This document shows, in pieces, positions 9,173-18,158 of a stretch of 64,000 nt of DNA. The translations under genes and the position numbers were made by a program. The notes under the pieces were generated by a model. That model did no database searches, was not told the origin of the DNA, and worked only from the letters and a program-made list of their open reading frames with translations. Source of the DNA: JACMNW01 sp963708425 (GTDB taxonomy: Bacteria; Pseudomonadota; Alphaproteobacteria; Rhodobacterales; Rhodobacteraceae); NCBI GenBank assembly GCA_963708425.1, contig OY970206.1, positions 3,472,001 through 3,536,000 of the forward strand, given 5' to 3'. How positions within the stretch are numbered: position 1 is the first letter of the stretch; each line of letters begins with the position of its first letter.

Positions 9173-11101
9173 ATGCGCAAGCCAACTCCAAAACCGTCGG
9201 TGGTCATTGACGCAGCCGATCCGACCAAAACCAAAAGTGCTGGCAACTGGCAGACTATCAAGCGGGTCGGCCCCTATCTTTGGCCAGCAGCCGAGCCTTG
9301 GGTAAAACGCCGGGTTGTGCTGTCCTTGATGGCGCTAGTGGCGGCAAAACTGGTGTCGGTCACGACCCCGTTCATGTATAAAGCCGCTGTCGATGCGCTG
9401 GCAGGTGAAGCCCCCGCCGTCGGGCTGCTGATGGCCCTGACGGCGGTCGGCCTGACTGTTGCCTACGGCATGGCCCGGCTGATGAGCGTTGGTTTTGGCG
9501 AATTGCGCGACGCCATTTTTGTGCGGGTCGGCCAGCGCGCCATTCGCCGGCTGGCGATTGAAACCTTCACCCATATCCACCGCCTGTCGATGCGGTATCA
9601 CATCGCCCGCAAGACCGGCGGCCTTAGCCGGATCATCGAACGCGGCGTCAAAGGCGTCGATTTTCTTTTGCGATTCATGTTGTTGTCCATCGGCCCGCTG
9701 ATCCTTGAACTGACAATGGTCTCGGTCATCTTCGCAGTGCTGTTTGGCTGGCAATACATGGCGGTCGTGGTCACCACGATCACGCTTTATGTGGTCTTTA
9801 CCTTTCGCATCACCGAATGGCGGGTGAAATTGCGCCGCCAGATGAATGATCAAGACACCGATGCTAACCAAAAGGCGATCGACAGCCTGCTGAACTTTGA
9901 AACTGTCAAATACTTCGGTGCCGAAGAGCGCGAGGCGAAACGCTATGATGGCGCGATGGAGAAATACGAAGGTTTCGCCGTGCGCACCGGCCAGTCGCTG
10001 GCGTTGCTGAACATGGGGCAGGCGTGTCTGATCACCATCGGTTTGATCATCGTCATGGTGATGGCGGCGATGGGGGTTCAATCGGGCAAGCTGACGGTTG
10101 GCGATTTCGTCATGGTGAACGCGTACATGATCCAGATCACGCTGCCTTTGGGCTTTCTGGGCACGGTGTACCGCGAAATTCGGCAGTCGCTGGTGGATAT
10201 GGGCGAAATGTTCGGCCTGCTGAACCAACCGACCGAGGTTAACGACAAACCCGGCGCGCCCGCGTTGCGGGTAGCTGGCGGCGAAGTGGTGTTTGACAAT
10301 GTCGCCTTTGGCTATGACGCCGCGCGCCCGATTCTGAAGGGCGTCAGCCTGCGGGTGGGTCCGGGGCAGCGCATCGCCCTTGTCGGGCCGTCGGGGTCCG
10401 GTAAATCCACCATCGGGCGGCTTCTGTTCCGGTTCTATGACGTCACCGGCGGGGCCATCCGCATCGACGGGCAGGATATCCGCGATGTCACGCAAGCCAC
10501 CCTGCATGATAAAATTGGGGTGGTGCCGCAAGATACCGTGTTGTTCAACGACACCATCTATTACAACATCGCCTATGGTCGCCCCAACGCCACGGTAGAG
10601 GACGTTGAAGACGCGGCGCGCGCTGCCAAAATTCACACCTTCATCACGTCTTTGCCAAAAGGCTATCAAACCTCGGTCGGTGAGCGGGGGCTGAAGCTGT
10701 CTGGCGGCGAAAAGCAGCGCGTCGGCATCGCGCGGACCTTGCTGAAAAACCCGCCGATCCTGATACTGGATGAGGCGACCAGCGCGCTTGATACCCAGAC
10801 CGAGCGTGATATCCAAGATTCGCTGTTGGAAATGGGGCAGGGCCGGTCGGTCATCACGATTGCGCACCGTCTTTCCACCATCGCCGATGCCGATCTGATC
10901 GTCGTGCTGGAAAACGGTCAGGTGACCGAACAAGGCACGCATGACGAATTGCTGGCACAGGCCGGGCGCTATGCCGCCATGTGGGCCCGCCAGTCTGCTG
11001 AGGACGACGATCCATCCGCAGCCGCGTCGCCGCAGCCCGGTGACCCGGATGCCGAACTTGACGGCCAGGCGCCTGAAATCGCGGCACGGCTTACCGCCTA
11101 A
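9173..11101 (+). CDS. Atm1/HMT1-type ABC half-transporter
   Basis: This 642-aa inner-membrane half-transporter has an N-terminal six-helix domain (about 45-340) and a nucleotide-binding domain with Walker A GPSGSGKST (405-413), signature LSGGEKQR (509-516) and Walker B/D-loop ILILDEATSALD (529-540). NFETVKYFGAEE (241-252) is typical of the mitochondrial Atm1 branch. Bacterial relatives export glutathione derivatives, including metal-glutathione complexes. The divergent ArsR with a C-terminal Cys/His cluster supports a role against metals or metalloids, though the actual substrate is inference. The Asp/Pro-rich tail after 600 is nonconserved. Confidence 0.92.
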   Translation: MRKPTPKPSVVIDAADPTKTKSAGNWQTIKRVGPYLWPAAEPWVKRRVVLSLMALVAAKLVSVTTPFMYKAAVDALAGEAPAVGLLMALTAVGLTVAYGMARLMSVGFGELRDAIFVRVGQRAIRRLAIETFTHIHRLSMRYHIARKTGGLSRIIERGVKGVDFLLRFMLLSIGPLILELTMVSVIFAVLFGWQYMAVVVTTITLYVVFTFRITEWRVKLRRQMNDQDTDANQKAIDSLLNFETVKYFGAEEREAKRYDGAMEKYEGFAVRTGQSLALLNMGQACLITIGLIIVMVMAAMGVQSGKLTVGDFVMVNAYMIQITLPLGFLGTVYREIRQSLVDMGEMFGLLNQPTEVNDKPGAPALRVAGGEVVFDNVAFGYDAARPILKGVSLRVGPGQRIALVGPSGSGKSTIGRLLFRFYDVTGGAIRIDGQDIRDVTQATLHDKIGVVPQDTVLFNDTIYYNIAYGRPNATVEDVEDAARAAKIHTFITSLPKGYQTSVGERGLKLSGGEKQRVGIARTLLKNPPILILDEATSALDTQTERDIQDSLLEMGQGRSVITIAHRLSTIADADLIVVLENGQVTEQGTHDELLAQAGRYAAMWARQSAEDDDPSAAASPQPGDPDAELDGQAPEIAARLTA

Positions 11102-11165
11102 TGCTCGTGTCTTCGTGGCAGGCCTTGGCAAGCCGTTGGCCTTGCGTGTAAGACGGGTCAACTGA

Positions 11166-11831
11166 ATGGAGACGACCCCTTTGAGCAACAACGAAAGCTT
11201 CATCGACGAAGTGACCGAAGAGGTCCGTCGCGACAAACTGTTCGCCCTGTTTCGTAAGTATGGCTGGATCGGGGTTTTGCTGGTGGTCGGCATCGTTGGT
11301 GGTGCCGCCTGGACTGAATGGCAAAAATCCCAAGCCCGTGCCAACGCCGAACAATTTGGCGACGCGGTGCTGACTGCGCTGACCTCGGGCACCCCGGAAG
11401 ATCGGATTGCCGCGCTGAAAGGCGTTGAAGGCAATGGCGAACAGGCAGGGCTTTTGCAACTTATGCTGGCCAGTGATCCCGAAAAAGATCGTGGCGGAAC
11501 GCTCGCCGCATTGGATGCCGTTGCCGCCGATGCAACACTGTCCAACAGCTACCGCGATCTGGCTGTTCTGCGCCGCGTGATCCTTGCCGGTGCCGAACAA
11601 CCTATTGCTGACAGGCGCACAGCGCTGGAAGGCATTTCAGCGGCAGGTCGTCCGTATCGGACCTTGGCACTGGAACAGTTGGCCTATTTGTTGATCGAAG
11701 ACAAAAAACCAACTGATGCTATCGACGCGCTGCGCGCCTTGACACAAGATCAAGAGGCAAGCCAAGGTCTGCGCTCGCGCGCTGAACAGGTAATTCTGGC
11801 ATTGGGCGGCACGGCGACGGCAGAAGGCTAA
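11166..11831 (+). CDS. YfgM-like tetratricopeptide membrane protein
   Basis: The 221-aa product has a cytoplasmic head, one membrane segment (about 33-50) and a periplasmic helical-repeat region of the TPR_21/YfgM type. YfgM works near the Sec translocon and periplasmic chaperones in Enterobacteria. The gene precedes bamB and der, the same order as yfgM-bamB-der in many proteobacteria, which supports the call more than the weak repeat sequence does. The ATG at 11166 lies on the frame's first codon; a TTG at 11181 is possible. Confidence 0.85.
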   Translation: METTPLSNNESFIDEVTEEVRRDKLFALFRKYGWIGVLLVVGIVGGAAWTEWQKSQARANAEQFGDAVLTALTSGTPEDRIAALKGVEGNGEQAGLLQLMLASDPEKDRGGTLAALDAVAADATLSNSYRDLAVLRRVILAGAEQPIADRRTALEGISAAGRPYRTLALEQLAYLLIEDKKPTDAIDALRALTQDQEASQGLRSRAEQVILALGGTATAEG

Positions 11832-11887
11832 GACTCCCTGCATAACGTGTAGGGAATTGAAAAAAGGTACGGGGTGCGGGGCAGGAC

Positions 11888-13255
11888 ATGGCAAACATGG
11901 CAGCAAAGCGAACACTCGGTGGTGCAGTAACGGGCCTTGGCCTGTTGGCGCTGCTGGCGTCTTGTGGGCAGCGGGAACTGATCTTGCCGGGTGAACGTTT
12001 TGACACCCGCACACCGTTAGAGGCCAGCCTGCCGGTCGAAGGCCAGCCCGATCCCACCGCCCCACCAGACCGCCCAGAAAACTTCAGCCAGCCGATTTCC
12101 CTGCCCGGTGCCAGCGCCAATGCCGATTGGACCCACCGCGCCGGCAACAGCCGCCATTCCGCACCACATGGTGCCCTGTCCGCCTCGCCCCAGCGGGTCT
12201 GGACCGCGAATATAGGCTCAGGCAGCACCCGCCGCAACCGCATCGTCGCGGCACCCATCGTTGCTGATAGCCGCGTCTTCACCATCGACGGCAAATCGGG
12301 GCTGGTCGCCACATCAACCTCCGGCGGCCAGTTGTGGGCCACCGATCTTGCCGCACAGTTTGACCGTGGTGGCAACGTCTCCGGCGGCGGCTTGGCCTAT
12401 AGTGGCGGCAGATTGTTCGCCGCCACTGGCTTTGGCGAAATTGTCGCCCTTGATCCGGCTTCCGGCGCCGTCATCTGGCGGCAACGCTTTGATGCCCCGG
12501 TGATGGGGGCGCCGTCGGTTGACAACGGCGTCGTTTATGTCGGCGGGCGCGATGGCGCTGCCTTCGCGCTAACCGCCGATGCTGGCAAGATTTTGTGGGA
12601 TATCGCCGGCACCCCGAATGGCGTCGGCATGGTAGGTGCCGCTGGTCCGGCAGTTGCCGATAGCACCGTTCTGTTCCCCACTGCTGGCGGCGAGGTTACC
12701 GCCGTGCTGAAAGACGGCACCGCGCGCAACTGGCTGACGTCTGTTGCGGGCAAGCGTCTGGGCCGCGTCTACGCCACCATCGCCGACGTAACCGGCGATC
12801 CGGTCATCGCGGGCGGCACCACCTTTGTCGGCACCTCTGCCGGGCGCACAGTGGCGCTTGATACCGAAAGCGGCAAATTGCTGTGGTCGGCGGGCGAGGG
12901 AGCTTTAGCCCCGGTGCTGGCCGTTGGCGGATCAGTATTCCTGGTCAATGACGAGGCGCGTCTCGTGCGACTTGACGCCTCGACAGGTGAGACGATCTGG
13001 AATGTCGAGATGCCCTATTTCGTCAAGGAAAAGGTCAAGAAACGCAAAGCCATCACTGCACACTACGGCCCTGTTCTGGCAGGTGGGCGGCTTGTGGTCG
13101 CCTCTGGTGACGGCATCCTGCGCTTCTTCAACCCGACCGATGGCGCGTTGGTATCAACGCTCGATCTGCCGAGTGGGGCCGCGGCGCAACCGGCTTTGGC
13201 GGGAGGCGTGTTATACGTCGTCTCCAACAACGGGCAACTTCACGCTTTCCGTTGA
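11888..13255 (+). CDS. bamB: Outer membrane assembly lipoprotein BamB
   Basis: This lipoprotein of the BAM beta-barrel assembly complex has 455 aa. The signal peptide ends in a lipobox LLASC with Cys26 as the lipid-bearing residue. The rest is an eight-bladed PQQ-like beta-propeller with repeated blades such as GEIVALDPASGAVIWR and GRTVALDTESGKLLW. It sits between the YfgM-like gene and der, as in other proteobacteria. Confidence 0.92.
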   Translation: MANMAAKRTLGGAVTGLGLLALLASCGQRELILPGERFDTRTPLEASLPVEGQPDPTAPPDRPENFSQPISLPGASANADWTHRAGNSRHSAPHGALSASPQRVWTANIGSGSTRRNRIVAAPIVADSRVFTIDGKSGLVATSTSGGQLWATDLAAQFDRGGNVSGGGLAYSGGRLFAATGFGEIVALDPASGAVIWRQRFDAPVMGAPSVDNGVVYVGGRDGAAFALTADAGKILWDIAGTPNGVGMVGAAGPAVADSTVLFPTAGGEVTAVLKDGTARNWLTSVAGKRLGRVYATIADVTGDPVIAGGTTFVGTSAGRTVALDTESGKLLWSAGEGALAPVLAVGGSVFLVNDEARLVRLDASTGETIWNVEMPYFVKEKVKKRKAITAHYGPVLAGGRLVVASGDGILRFFNPTDGALVSTLDLPSGAAAQPALAGGVLYVVSNNGQLHAFR

Positions 13256-13306
13256 CGCCGCGTCCGTGTAAGGCAACCCCTTCACGACGACCCGCCGGAG
13301 TGCGAT

Positions 13307-14779
13307 ATGACGTTTACCTTGGCCATTGTGGGCCGCCCGAATGTGGGCAAATCAACGCTTTTTAACCGGCTCGTTGGCCGCAAGCTGGCTTTGGTCGATG
13401 ACCAGCCCGGTGTTACCCGCGATCTACGCGAAGGTGATGCCAAGCTGTTTGATCTGCGTTTTACCGTCATCGATACTGCGGGCCTGGAGAACGTCACTGA
13501 CGATAGCCTTCAGGGCCGGATGCGCCGCCTGACGGAACGCGCCGTCGATATGGCCGATATCAGCCTGTTCCTGATCGATGGCCGCGCGGGTGTTACCGCC
13601 AATGATCTGGTGTTCGCCGATATCCTGCGCCGCAAAGGTGCGCGCGTGATCCTTGGCGTCAACAAGGCTGAAGGTTCTGCCGCTGACGCTGGGGCGTTGG
13701 ATGCGTGGTCGCTTGGCCTTGGCGAGCCACTGCGAATTTCCGCCGAACACGGCGAAGGCTTGGACGATCTTTATCACCTGCTGCGCCCGATGGCCGCAGA
13801 ATTCACTGAGCGCGCCGAGGCTGATGCGCCGCTGGTCGATCTGGACGTATCCGAAGAAGAGGCCGAGCTTGAGGCCGATCCAATCGCGCACCGGCCCACT
13901 GCGGCAAAACCCCTGCAAATCGCCGTTATCGGGCGGCCCAATGCCGGTAAATCCACGCTTATCAACAAGATACTCGGTCAGGAACGCATGTTGACCGGGC
14001 CAGAGCCGGGCATCACCCGCGATGCCATCTCGGTCAAAGCCGATTGGCTGGGTATGCCGATCCGCATTTTTGACACTGCTGGTATGCGCAAAAAAGCCCG
14101 TATCTCTGAAAAGCTGGAAAAGATGTCGGTATCCGACGGCCTGCGCGCCGTGCGCTTTGCCGAAGTGATTGTTGTTCTGCTGGACGTCGATATTCCGTTT
14201 GAAACCCAAGATCTGCGCATCGCCGATTACGCCGAAACTGAAGGCCGCGCTGTGGTTTTGGCCGTCAACAAATGGGATCTTGAGGGCGAAAAGCAAGAAA
14301 AACTCGCCGCCCTGAAAGAGATGTTCGAACGCCACCTGCCACAGTTGCGCGGTGCGCCACTAATCACCGTTTCCGCCAAAACCGGACGCGGGCTTGACCG
14401 ACTGCATGACGCCATCGTGAAAGCGCATGATGTCTGGAACCGCCGCGTGCCAACCGCACGCCTGAACACCTGGCTGGGCGCAATGACCGAGGCGCATCCG
14501 CCACCGGCCCCCGGCGGGCGTCGCATCAAGCTGCGCTACATGACGCAGATCAAAACCCGGCCGCCGGGCTTTGTGGCCATGTGTTCTCACCCTGACCTGA
14601 TGCCGGAAAGCTATAAACGCTATCTGGTCAACGGCTTGCGCGATCACTTTGATATGCCCGGCACGCCGATCCGCATCATCCTGCGCGGGCAGGGCGAAAA
14701 GAACCCCTTCAAAGATCCAAAGTTTCACACGCCCTCACGCTTACGCAAACATATCGGCAATCCAGTCAAGAAAGACTGA
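13307..14779 (+). CDS. der: Ribosome biogenesis GTPase Der (EngA)
   Basis: This double GTPase acts in 50S subunit assembly. Domain 1 has GRPNVGKST (9-17), DTAGLE (57-62) and NKAE (119-122), where the last Asp of the usual NKxD is Glu. Domain 2 has GRPNAGKST (209-217), DTAGMRKKAR (256-265) and NKWD (321-324). An acidic linker lies at 180-195 and a KH-like domain follows 380. The length of 490 aa is normal for this class. Confidence 0.97.
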   Translation: MTFTLAIVGRPNVGKSTLFNRLVGRKLALVDDQPGVTRDLREGDAKLFDLRFTVIDTAGLENVTDDSLQGRMRRLTERAVDMADISLFLIDGRAGVTANDLVFADILRRKGARVILGVNKAEGSAADAGALDAWSLGLGEPLRISAEHGEGLDDLYHLLRPMAAEFTERAEADAPLVDLDVSEEEAELEADPIAHRPTAAKPLQIAVIGRPNAGKSTLINKILGQERMLTGPEPGITRDAISVKADWLGMPIRIFDTAGMRKKARISEKLEKMSVSDGLRAVRFAEVIVVLLDVDIPFETQDLRIADYAETEGRAVVLAVNKWDLEGEKQEKLAALKEMFERHLPQLRGAPLITVSAKTGRGLDRLHDAIVKAHDVWNRRVPTARLNTWLGAMTEAHPPPAPGGRRIKLRYMTQIKTRPPGFVAMCSHPDLMPESYKRYLVNGLRDHFDMPGTPIRIILRGQGEKNPFKDPKFHTPSRLRKHIGNPVKKD

Positions 14780-14813
14780 AAACGCGAGAGTATTTTCGCG
14801 AAAGAAAAGTCGA

Positions 14814-15527
14814 CTAGCGGCGGGCAATAGCCATCGTAAGTGCCATAATCGCAATGCCCGTTGCTGCCGCCAAGGCAACGGTTCGCGCATCTGCCCAGTT
14901 CACCGCAATAACCGCCACCAATGCCCAGATGACCACCGCACCGTACTCCAGCACATCGGGCTTGCGCAGTTGGGTGATAACCGCAATCACCAAGACCAGC
15001 GCCAGCATCACAAACGTCGATCCGGTGTTGGAAAGCCAGCCATACCCTGCCAAAACCACGCCCAATGACACCGCTGCTGCGGCACTAAGCCACCCTGCGT
15101 AAATCGCAATCGGGGCAATCAGAAACCAACGATCACGGGCCGGGTCCGCCCGCCATAACGCGAACAGCGCCGAAATCAACATCGCCCAAATGCCGATCGT
15201 CGCCAAGATCGGGTCAGTCAGGGCGATCTTCAGCCAAGCCGTGCCCAGCGATAACGACAGAATCATCGGCGTGCGAACCCGTGCCCAAGCCGGATCATCC
15301 GCGCGCCGAAACATGCCAAATGCTGCATGGGCAATCAGCGCCAGATAGATCAGCGCCCAGATAGAAAACGCATAACCTGCCGGTTGGATGAATGGTCTGG
15401 CCACAAGGACCGGAAACACACTCGGGTCATATCCCGAAAATGGGGGTGTTATGAAAGGGGCGATGCCGAATGTCAGCGTCACCACGAACAGCAAGACGGA
15501 GGATCGGTCTTTCATTTTTTCTTTCAT
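14814..15527 (-). CDS. Polytopic membrane protein, TspO/MBR-related
   Basis: The 237-aa protein has about seven to eight predicted membrane helices. The PAGYAFSIWALIY segment (about 50-62) is typical of tryptophan-rich sensory protein (TspO)-related proteins, but it is longer than five-helix TspO and its ligand is unknown. No clear ribosome site is seen; Met1 or Met5 could be the start. It ends 35 bp from the stop of der and lies upstream of serS on the same strand. Confidence 0.75.
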   Translation of the reverse strand: MKEKMKDRSSVLLFVVTLTFGIAPFITPPFSGYDPSVFPVLVARPFIQPAGYAFSIWALIYLALIAHAAFGMFRRADDPAWARVRTPMILSLSLGTAWLKIALTDPILATIGIWAMLISALFALWRADPARDRWFLIAPIAIYAGWLSAAAAVSLGVVLAGYGWLSNTGSTFVMLALVLVIAVITQLRKPDVLEYGAVVIWALVAVIAVNWADARTVALAAATGIAIMALTMAIARR

Positions 15528-15555
15528 TGGAGCAAAGGGTTGCCCGAGTTTTGGA

Positions 15556-16845
15556 TCAGACCAGTTGCCCAGAATTGGAAATCCGCGTTTTACCGCCCAG
15601 ATAGGGGTGCAATGCGGCAGGCAAATCTACCGATCCATCGGACTGCTGGCCATTTTCCACCACCGCGATCAGGCAGCGCCCCACCGCCAAGCCTGATCCG
15701 TTCAAAGTATGCACAAATTCCGGCTTCCCCCCCGGTGCTTTGAACCGTGCATTCATCCGCCGCGCCTGAAAATCACCACAGACTGAAACCGAGCTGATCT
15801 CGCGGTAGGTATTCTGCCCCGGCAACCACACTTCCAGATCATGGGTTTTGGTCGCGCCAAACCCCATATCGCCCGTACACAGTACAATCGTGCGGTAGGG
15901 CAGGTTCAGCCGTTCCAGAATCGCCTCGGCGCAGCGCGTCATGCGGTCATGTTCGGCCAAACTGGTGTCGGGCGTGGTGATTGACACCATTTCCACCTTT
16001 TCAAATTGGTGCTGACGCAGCATCCCTGACGTATCTTTGCCTGCCGACCCGGCTTCGGACCGAAAGCACTGCGAATGCGCCGTCATTCGTATGGGCAACT
16101 GCGCCGCGTCCAGCACATCGCCAGCGACCGAATAGGTCAACGACACTTCGGACGTCGGGATCAGCCACCAGCCATTGGTGGTCTGATAGCTGTCTTCGGC
16201 GAATTTCGGCAACTTATCAGTGCCTTCCATCGCCTCGTCTTTCACCAGAACCGGGGCCCAGGTTTCAACCAAACCATGTTCTGATGTGTGAACATCCAGC
16301 ATCATCTGCGCCAAGGCCCGCTGCAGCCGCGCGACGGCTCCCTTCAGCACCACAAACCGCGTGCCAGACAGCTTGGCGGCGGTAGCAAAATCCATGCCGG
16401 GTTTCACACCGGCAATCTCGAAGTGTTCTTTCGGCGCGAAATCGAATTTGCGCGGGTTGCCCCAACGGCGCACTTCCACATTGCCTGTCTCGTCCGGGCC
16501 ATCCGGCACGTCGGCCATCGGCAGGTTGGGAATGCGCATCAACATATCGCGCAGCTTCGCATCGTGAACTGACGCCTGGTCATTCATCCGCGAAATCTCG
16601 GCTTTCTTTTCGCCTACCAGCGCGCGCAGCCGCTCAAATTCGGCCTCATTCCCTGCAGCCTTGGCAGCACCAGCATCTTTCGACGCCGCATTCTGCGCCG
16701 CCTGTGCGGTTTCGGCCGCCAAAATCGCCGCCCGCCGTGCGCCGTCAACTGCCAACACCTCCGCCGACATCCCCGGCAGCCGCCGCCGCTTCAGCGCAGC
16801 ATCAAAGGCATTGGGGTTTTCGCGGATGGCGCGGATATCGTGCAT
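15556..16845 (-). CDS. serS: Seryl-tRNA synthetase
   Basis: This class II synthetase charges tRNA-Ser. An N-terminal coiled-coil tRNA-binding arm (about 35-100) is followed by the catalytic core, with motif 2 near CFRSEAGSAGKDTSGMLRQHQFEK and motif 3 at the C-terminal LNGSGLAVGRCLIAVVEN. The ATG at 16845 gives 429 aa and the standard MHDIRAIRENP start; the longer open frame has no family support. Confidence 0.97.
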   Translation of the reverse strand: MHDIRAIRENPNAFDAALKRRRLPGMSAEVLAVDGARRAAILAAETAQAAQNAASKDAGAAKAAGNEAEFERLRALVGEKKAEISRMNDQASVHDAKLRDMLMRIPNLPMADVPDGPDETGNVEVRRWGNPRKFDFAPKEHFEIAGVKPGMDFATAAKLSGTRFVVLKGAVARLQRALAQMMLDVHTSEHGLVETWAPVLVKDEAMEGTDKLPKFAEDSYQTTNGWWLIPTSEVSLTYSVAGDVLDAAQLPIRMTAHSQCFRSEAGSAGKDTSGMLRQHQFEKVEMVSITTPDTSLAEHDRMTRCAEAILERLNLPYRTIVLCTGDMGFGATKTHDLEVWLPGQNTYREISSVSVCGDFQARRMNARFKAPGGKPEFVHTLNGSGLAVGRCLIAVVENGQQSDGSVDLPAALHPYLGGKTRISNSGQLV

Positions 16846-16927
16846 GGGTCTGGTCCTGCGATAAAGGCTTTGTCCGCTCCATATGCCTGACGCCGCCGGG
16901 CAATTCAAATCCTGAAATGGGGCAGCC

Positions 16928-17641
16928 CTACGGTGCCACGGTCCGCGCCCGCAGATCATCGCCGGGGGTCACCGCATAAGACACATCAATGCCACCGCGC
17001 CCCTGCGCCGCCATCACGGCGGCGATTTGCCATTCGCCATTCCGCTGCAGCAAAACCGGCGCGCCGGAATTGCCCGAAACCACCCTACACCGCAGCAACA
17101 GCACTGCACCCTGCTTGCCCTTCAAATCACACGCATCATTGCGCCGGATCACATCAGGCACATCGCGGCGGTATCCGATCAGGCTATAGTTATCCGTCGA
17201 CGCATTCGGGGCCGCCAAAGCCAACGGCTGCACCACATCGCCGTCAATCGGCACATCCAGCACAATCAACGCCACATCCTGCGCCAGCGCGCGCGGCTTA
17301 TCGTCGGACAGCCCCGCCAGAATGATCTCTTCCCCATACCTGATTGCCGCGTTTTTTCCCGCCCGCCATCCGGCGGCAAACTGAATATCCCCGGCCGGCA
17401 TCGGCACGCCGTCATGGCTTACACAATGCGCCGCCGTCAGCACCAGATCAGCCGCCACCAGCGTACCGGTGCAAATCGCGGCCCCTACCGCACCTCCGTA
17501 GGTGATCTGCCCAATCGCCAGCCAGTCCTGCTGTTCAGCCGCAGTTAGCGCCCGTTCATCCGATGTCTGCCCGACCAAAGGCAGAACACCCGCCAGAAAA
17601 CCCGCAAAAGTCCCTACCAAAACCACCGCGCGCCGCATCAT
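16928..17641 (-). CDS. Secreted trypsin-like serine protease
   Basis: The 237-aa preprotein has an N-terminal signal segment (1-24). The catalytic triad is visible as His72 (TAAHC), Asp122 (QDVALIVLD) and Ser192 (GNSGAP). Cys57/Cys73 and Cys171/Cys185 could form disulfides. It resembles V8/trypsin-like peptidases of Rhodobacteraceae, with no PDZ domain, so it is not a DegP. It should act in the periplasm or outside; the substrate is unknown. It is divergent from yajC. Confidence 0.88.
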   Translation of the reverse strand: MMRRAVVLVGTFAGFLAGVLPLVGQTSDERALTAAEQQDWLAIGQITYGGAVGAAICTGTLVAADLVLTAAHCVSHDGVPMPAGDIQFAAGWRAGKNAAIRYGEEIILAGLSDDKPRALAQDVALIVLDVPIDGDVVQPLALAAPNASTDNYSLIGYRRDVPDVIRRNDACDLKGKQGAVLLLRCRVVSGNSGAPVLLQRNGEWQIAAVMAAQGRGGIDVSYAVTPGDDLRARTVAP

Positions 17642-17818
17642 TCCCGCCTTTAGTCCCAGCCGCGAATTGAACCGGCCACGCGCTATATCTATATGCGTTC
17701 ACATGCCGCCGAGAATAGCCCATTCACCCGGATCATCGCCTTGCGCTTCCCCGGCCTCGCGGCTAGTGTGCGCCACCAAATTCCGGGGTTTTCCCCTACC
17801 TGATGTGAGAGGACGACC

Positions 17819-18142
17819 ATGTTCGTGACCCCAGCCTATGCCCAAGCCGCCGGTGGCGCTGGTGCTGCCTTTACGTCGTTTGTGCCGCTGATCCTGATTT
17901 TTGCGATCATGTATTTCCTGTTGATCCGTCCACAGCAGAAAAAGTTGAAAGACCATAAAGCCATGGTCGAGGCGCTGCGCCGCGGCGATCAGGTGCTGAC
18001 GCAAGGCGGCATTCTGGGCAAAGTCGTCAAGGTCAACGATGACGGTATCCTGGAGATTGAAATTGCCGATGGCGTGAAGGTCAAAGTCCTGCGCTCGACC
18101 ATTTCGCAGGTCATGTCCAAAACCGAACCTGCTGCTGGTTGA
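17819..18142 (+). CDS. yajC: Sec translocon accessory subunit YajC
   Basis: This 107-aa single-span protein partners with SecDF. The membrane helix is at about 19-36, followed by the conserved RPQQKK segment (37-42) and a cytoplasmic YajC domain with RRGDQVLTQGGILGKV. The ribosome site GAGAGGA is well placed. It heads yajC-secD-secF with 16- and 12-bp gaps. Confidence 0.95.
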   Translation: MFVTPAYAQAAGGAGAAFTSFVPLILIFAIMYFLLIRPQQKKLKDHKAMVEALRRGDQVLTQGGILGKVVKVNDDGILEIEIADGVKVKVLRSTISQVMSKTEPAAG

Positions 18143-18158
18143 TCCTAGGAAGTCGTCG

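Noticed and set aside
9335..11545. A 736-codon open frame antisense to the Atm1-type transporter
   Set aside because: It mirrors the codon bias of the GC-rich sense gene, has no domain, and the sense protein has all ABC motifs.
13663..13674. Der domain 1 NKAE instead of NKxD as a defect
   Set aside because: The first GTPase domain of Der tolerates this in alphaproteobacteria to my knowledge, and all other G motifs are intact.
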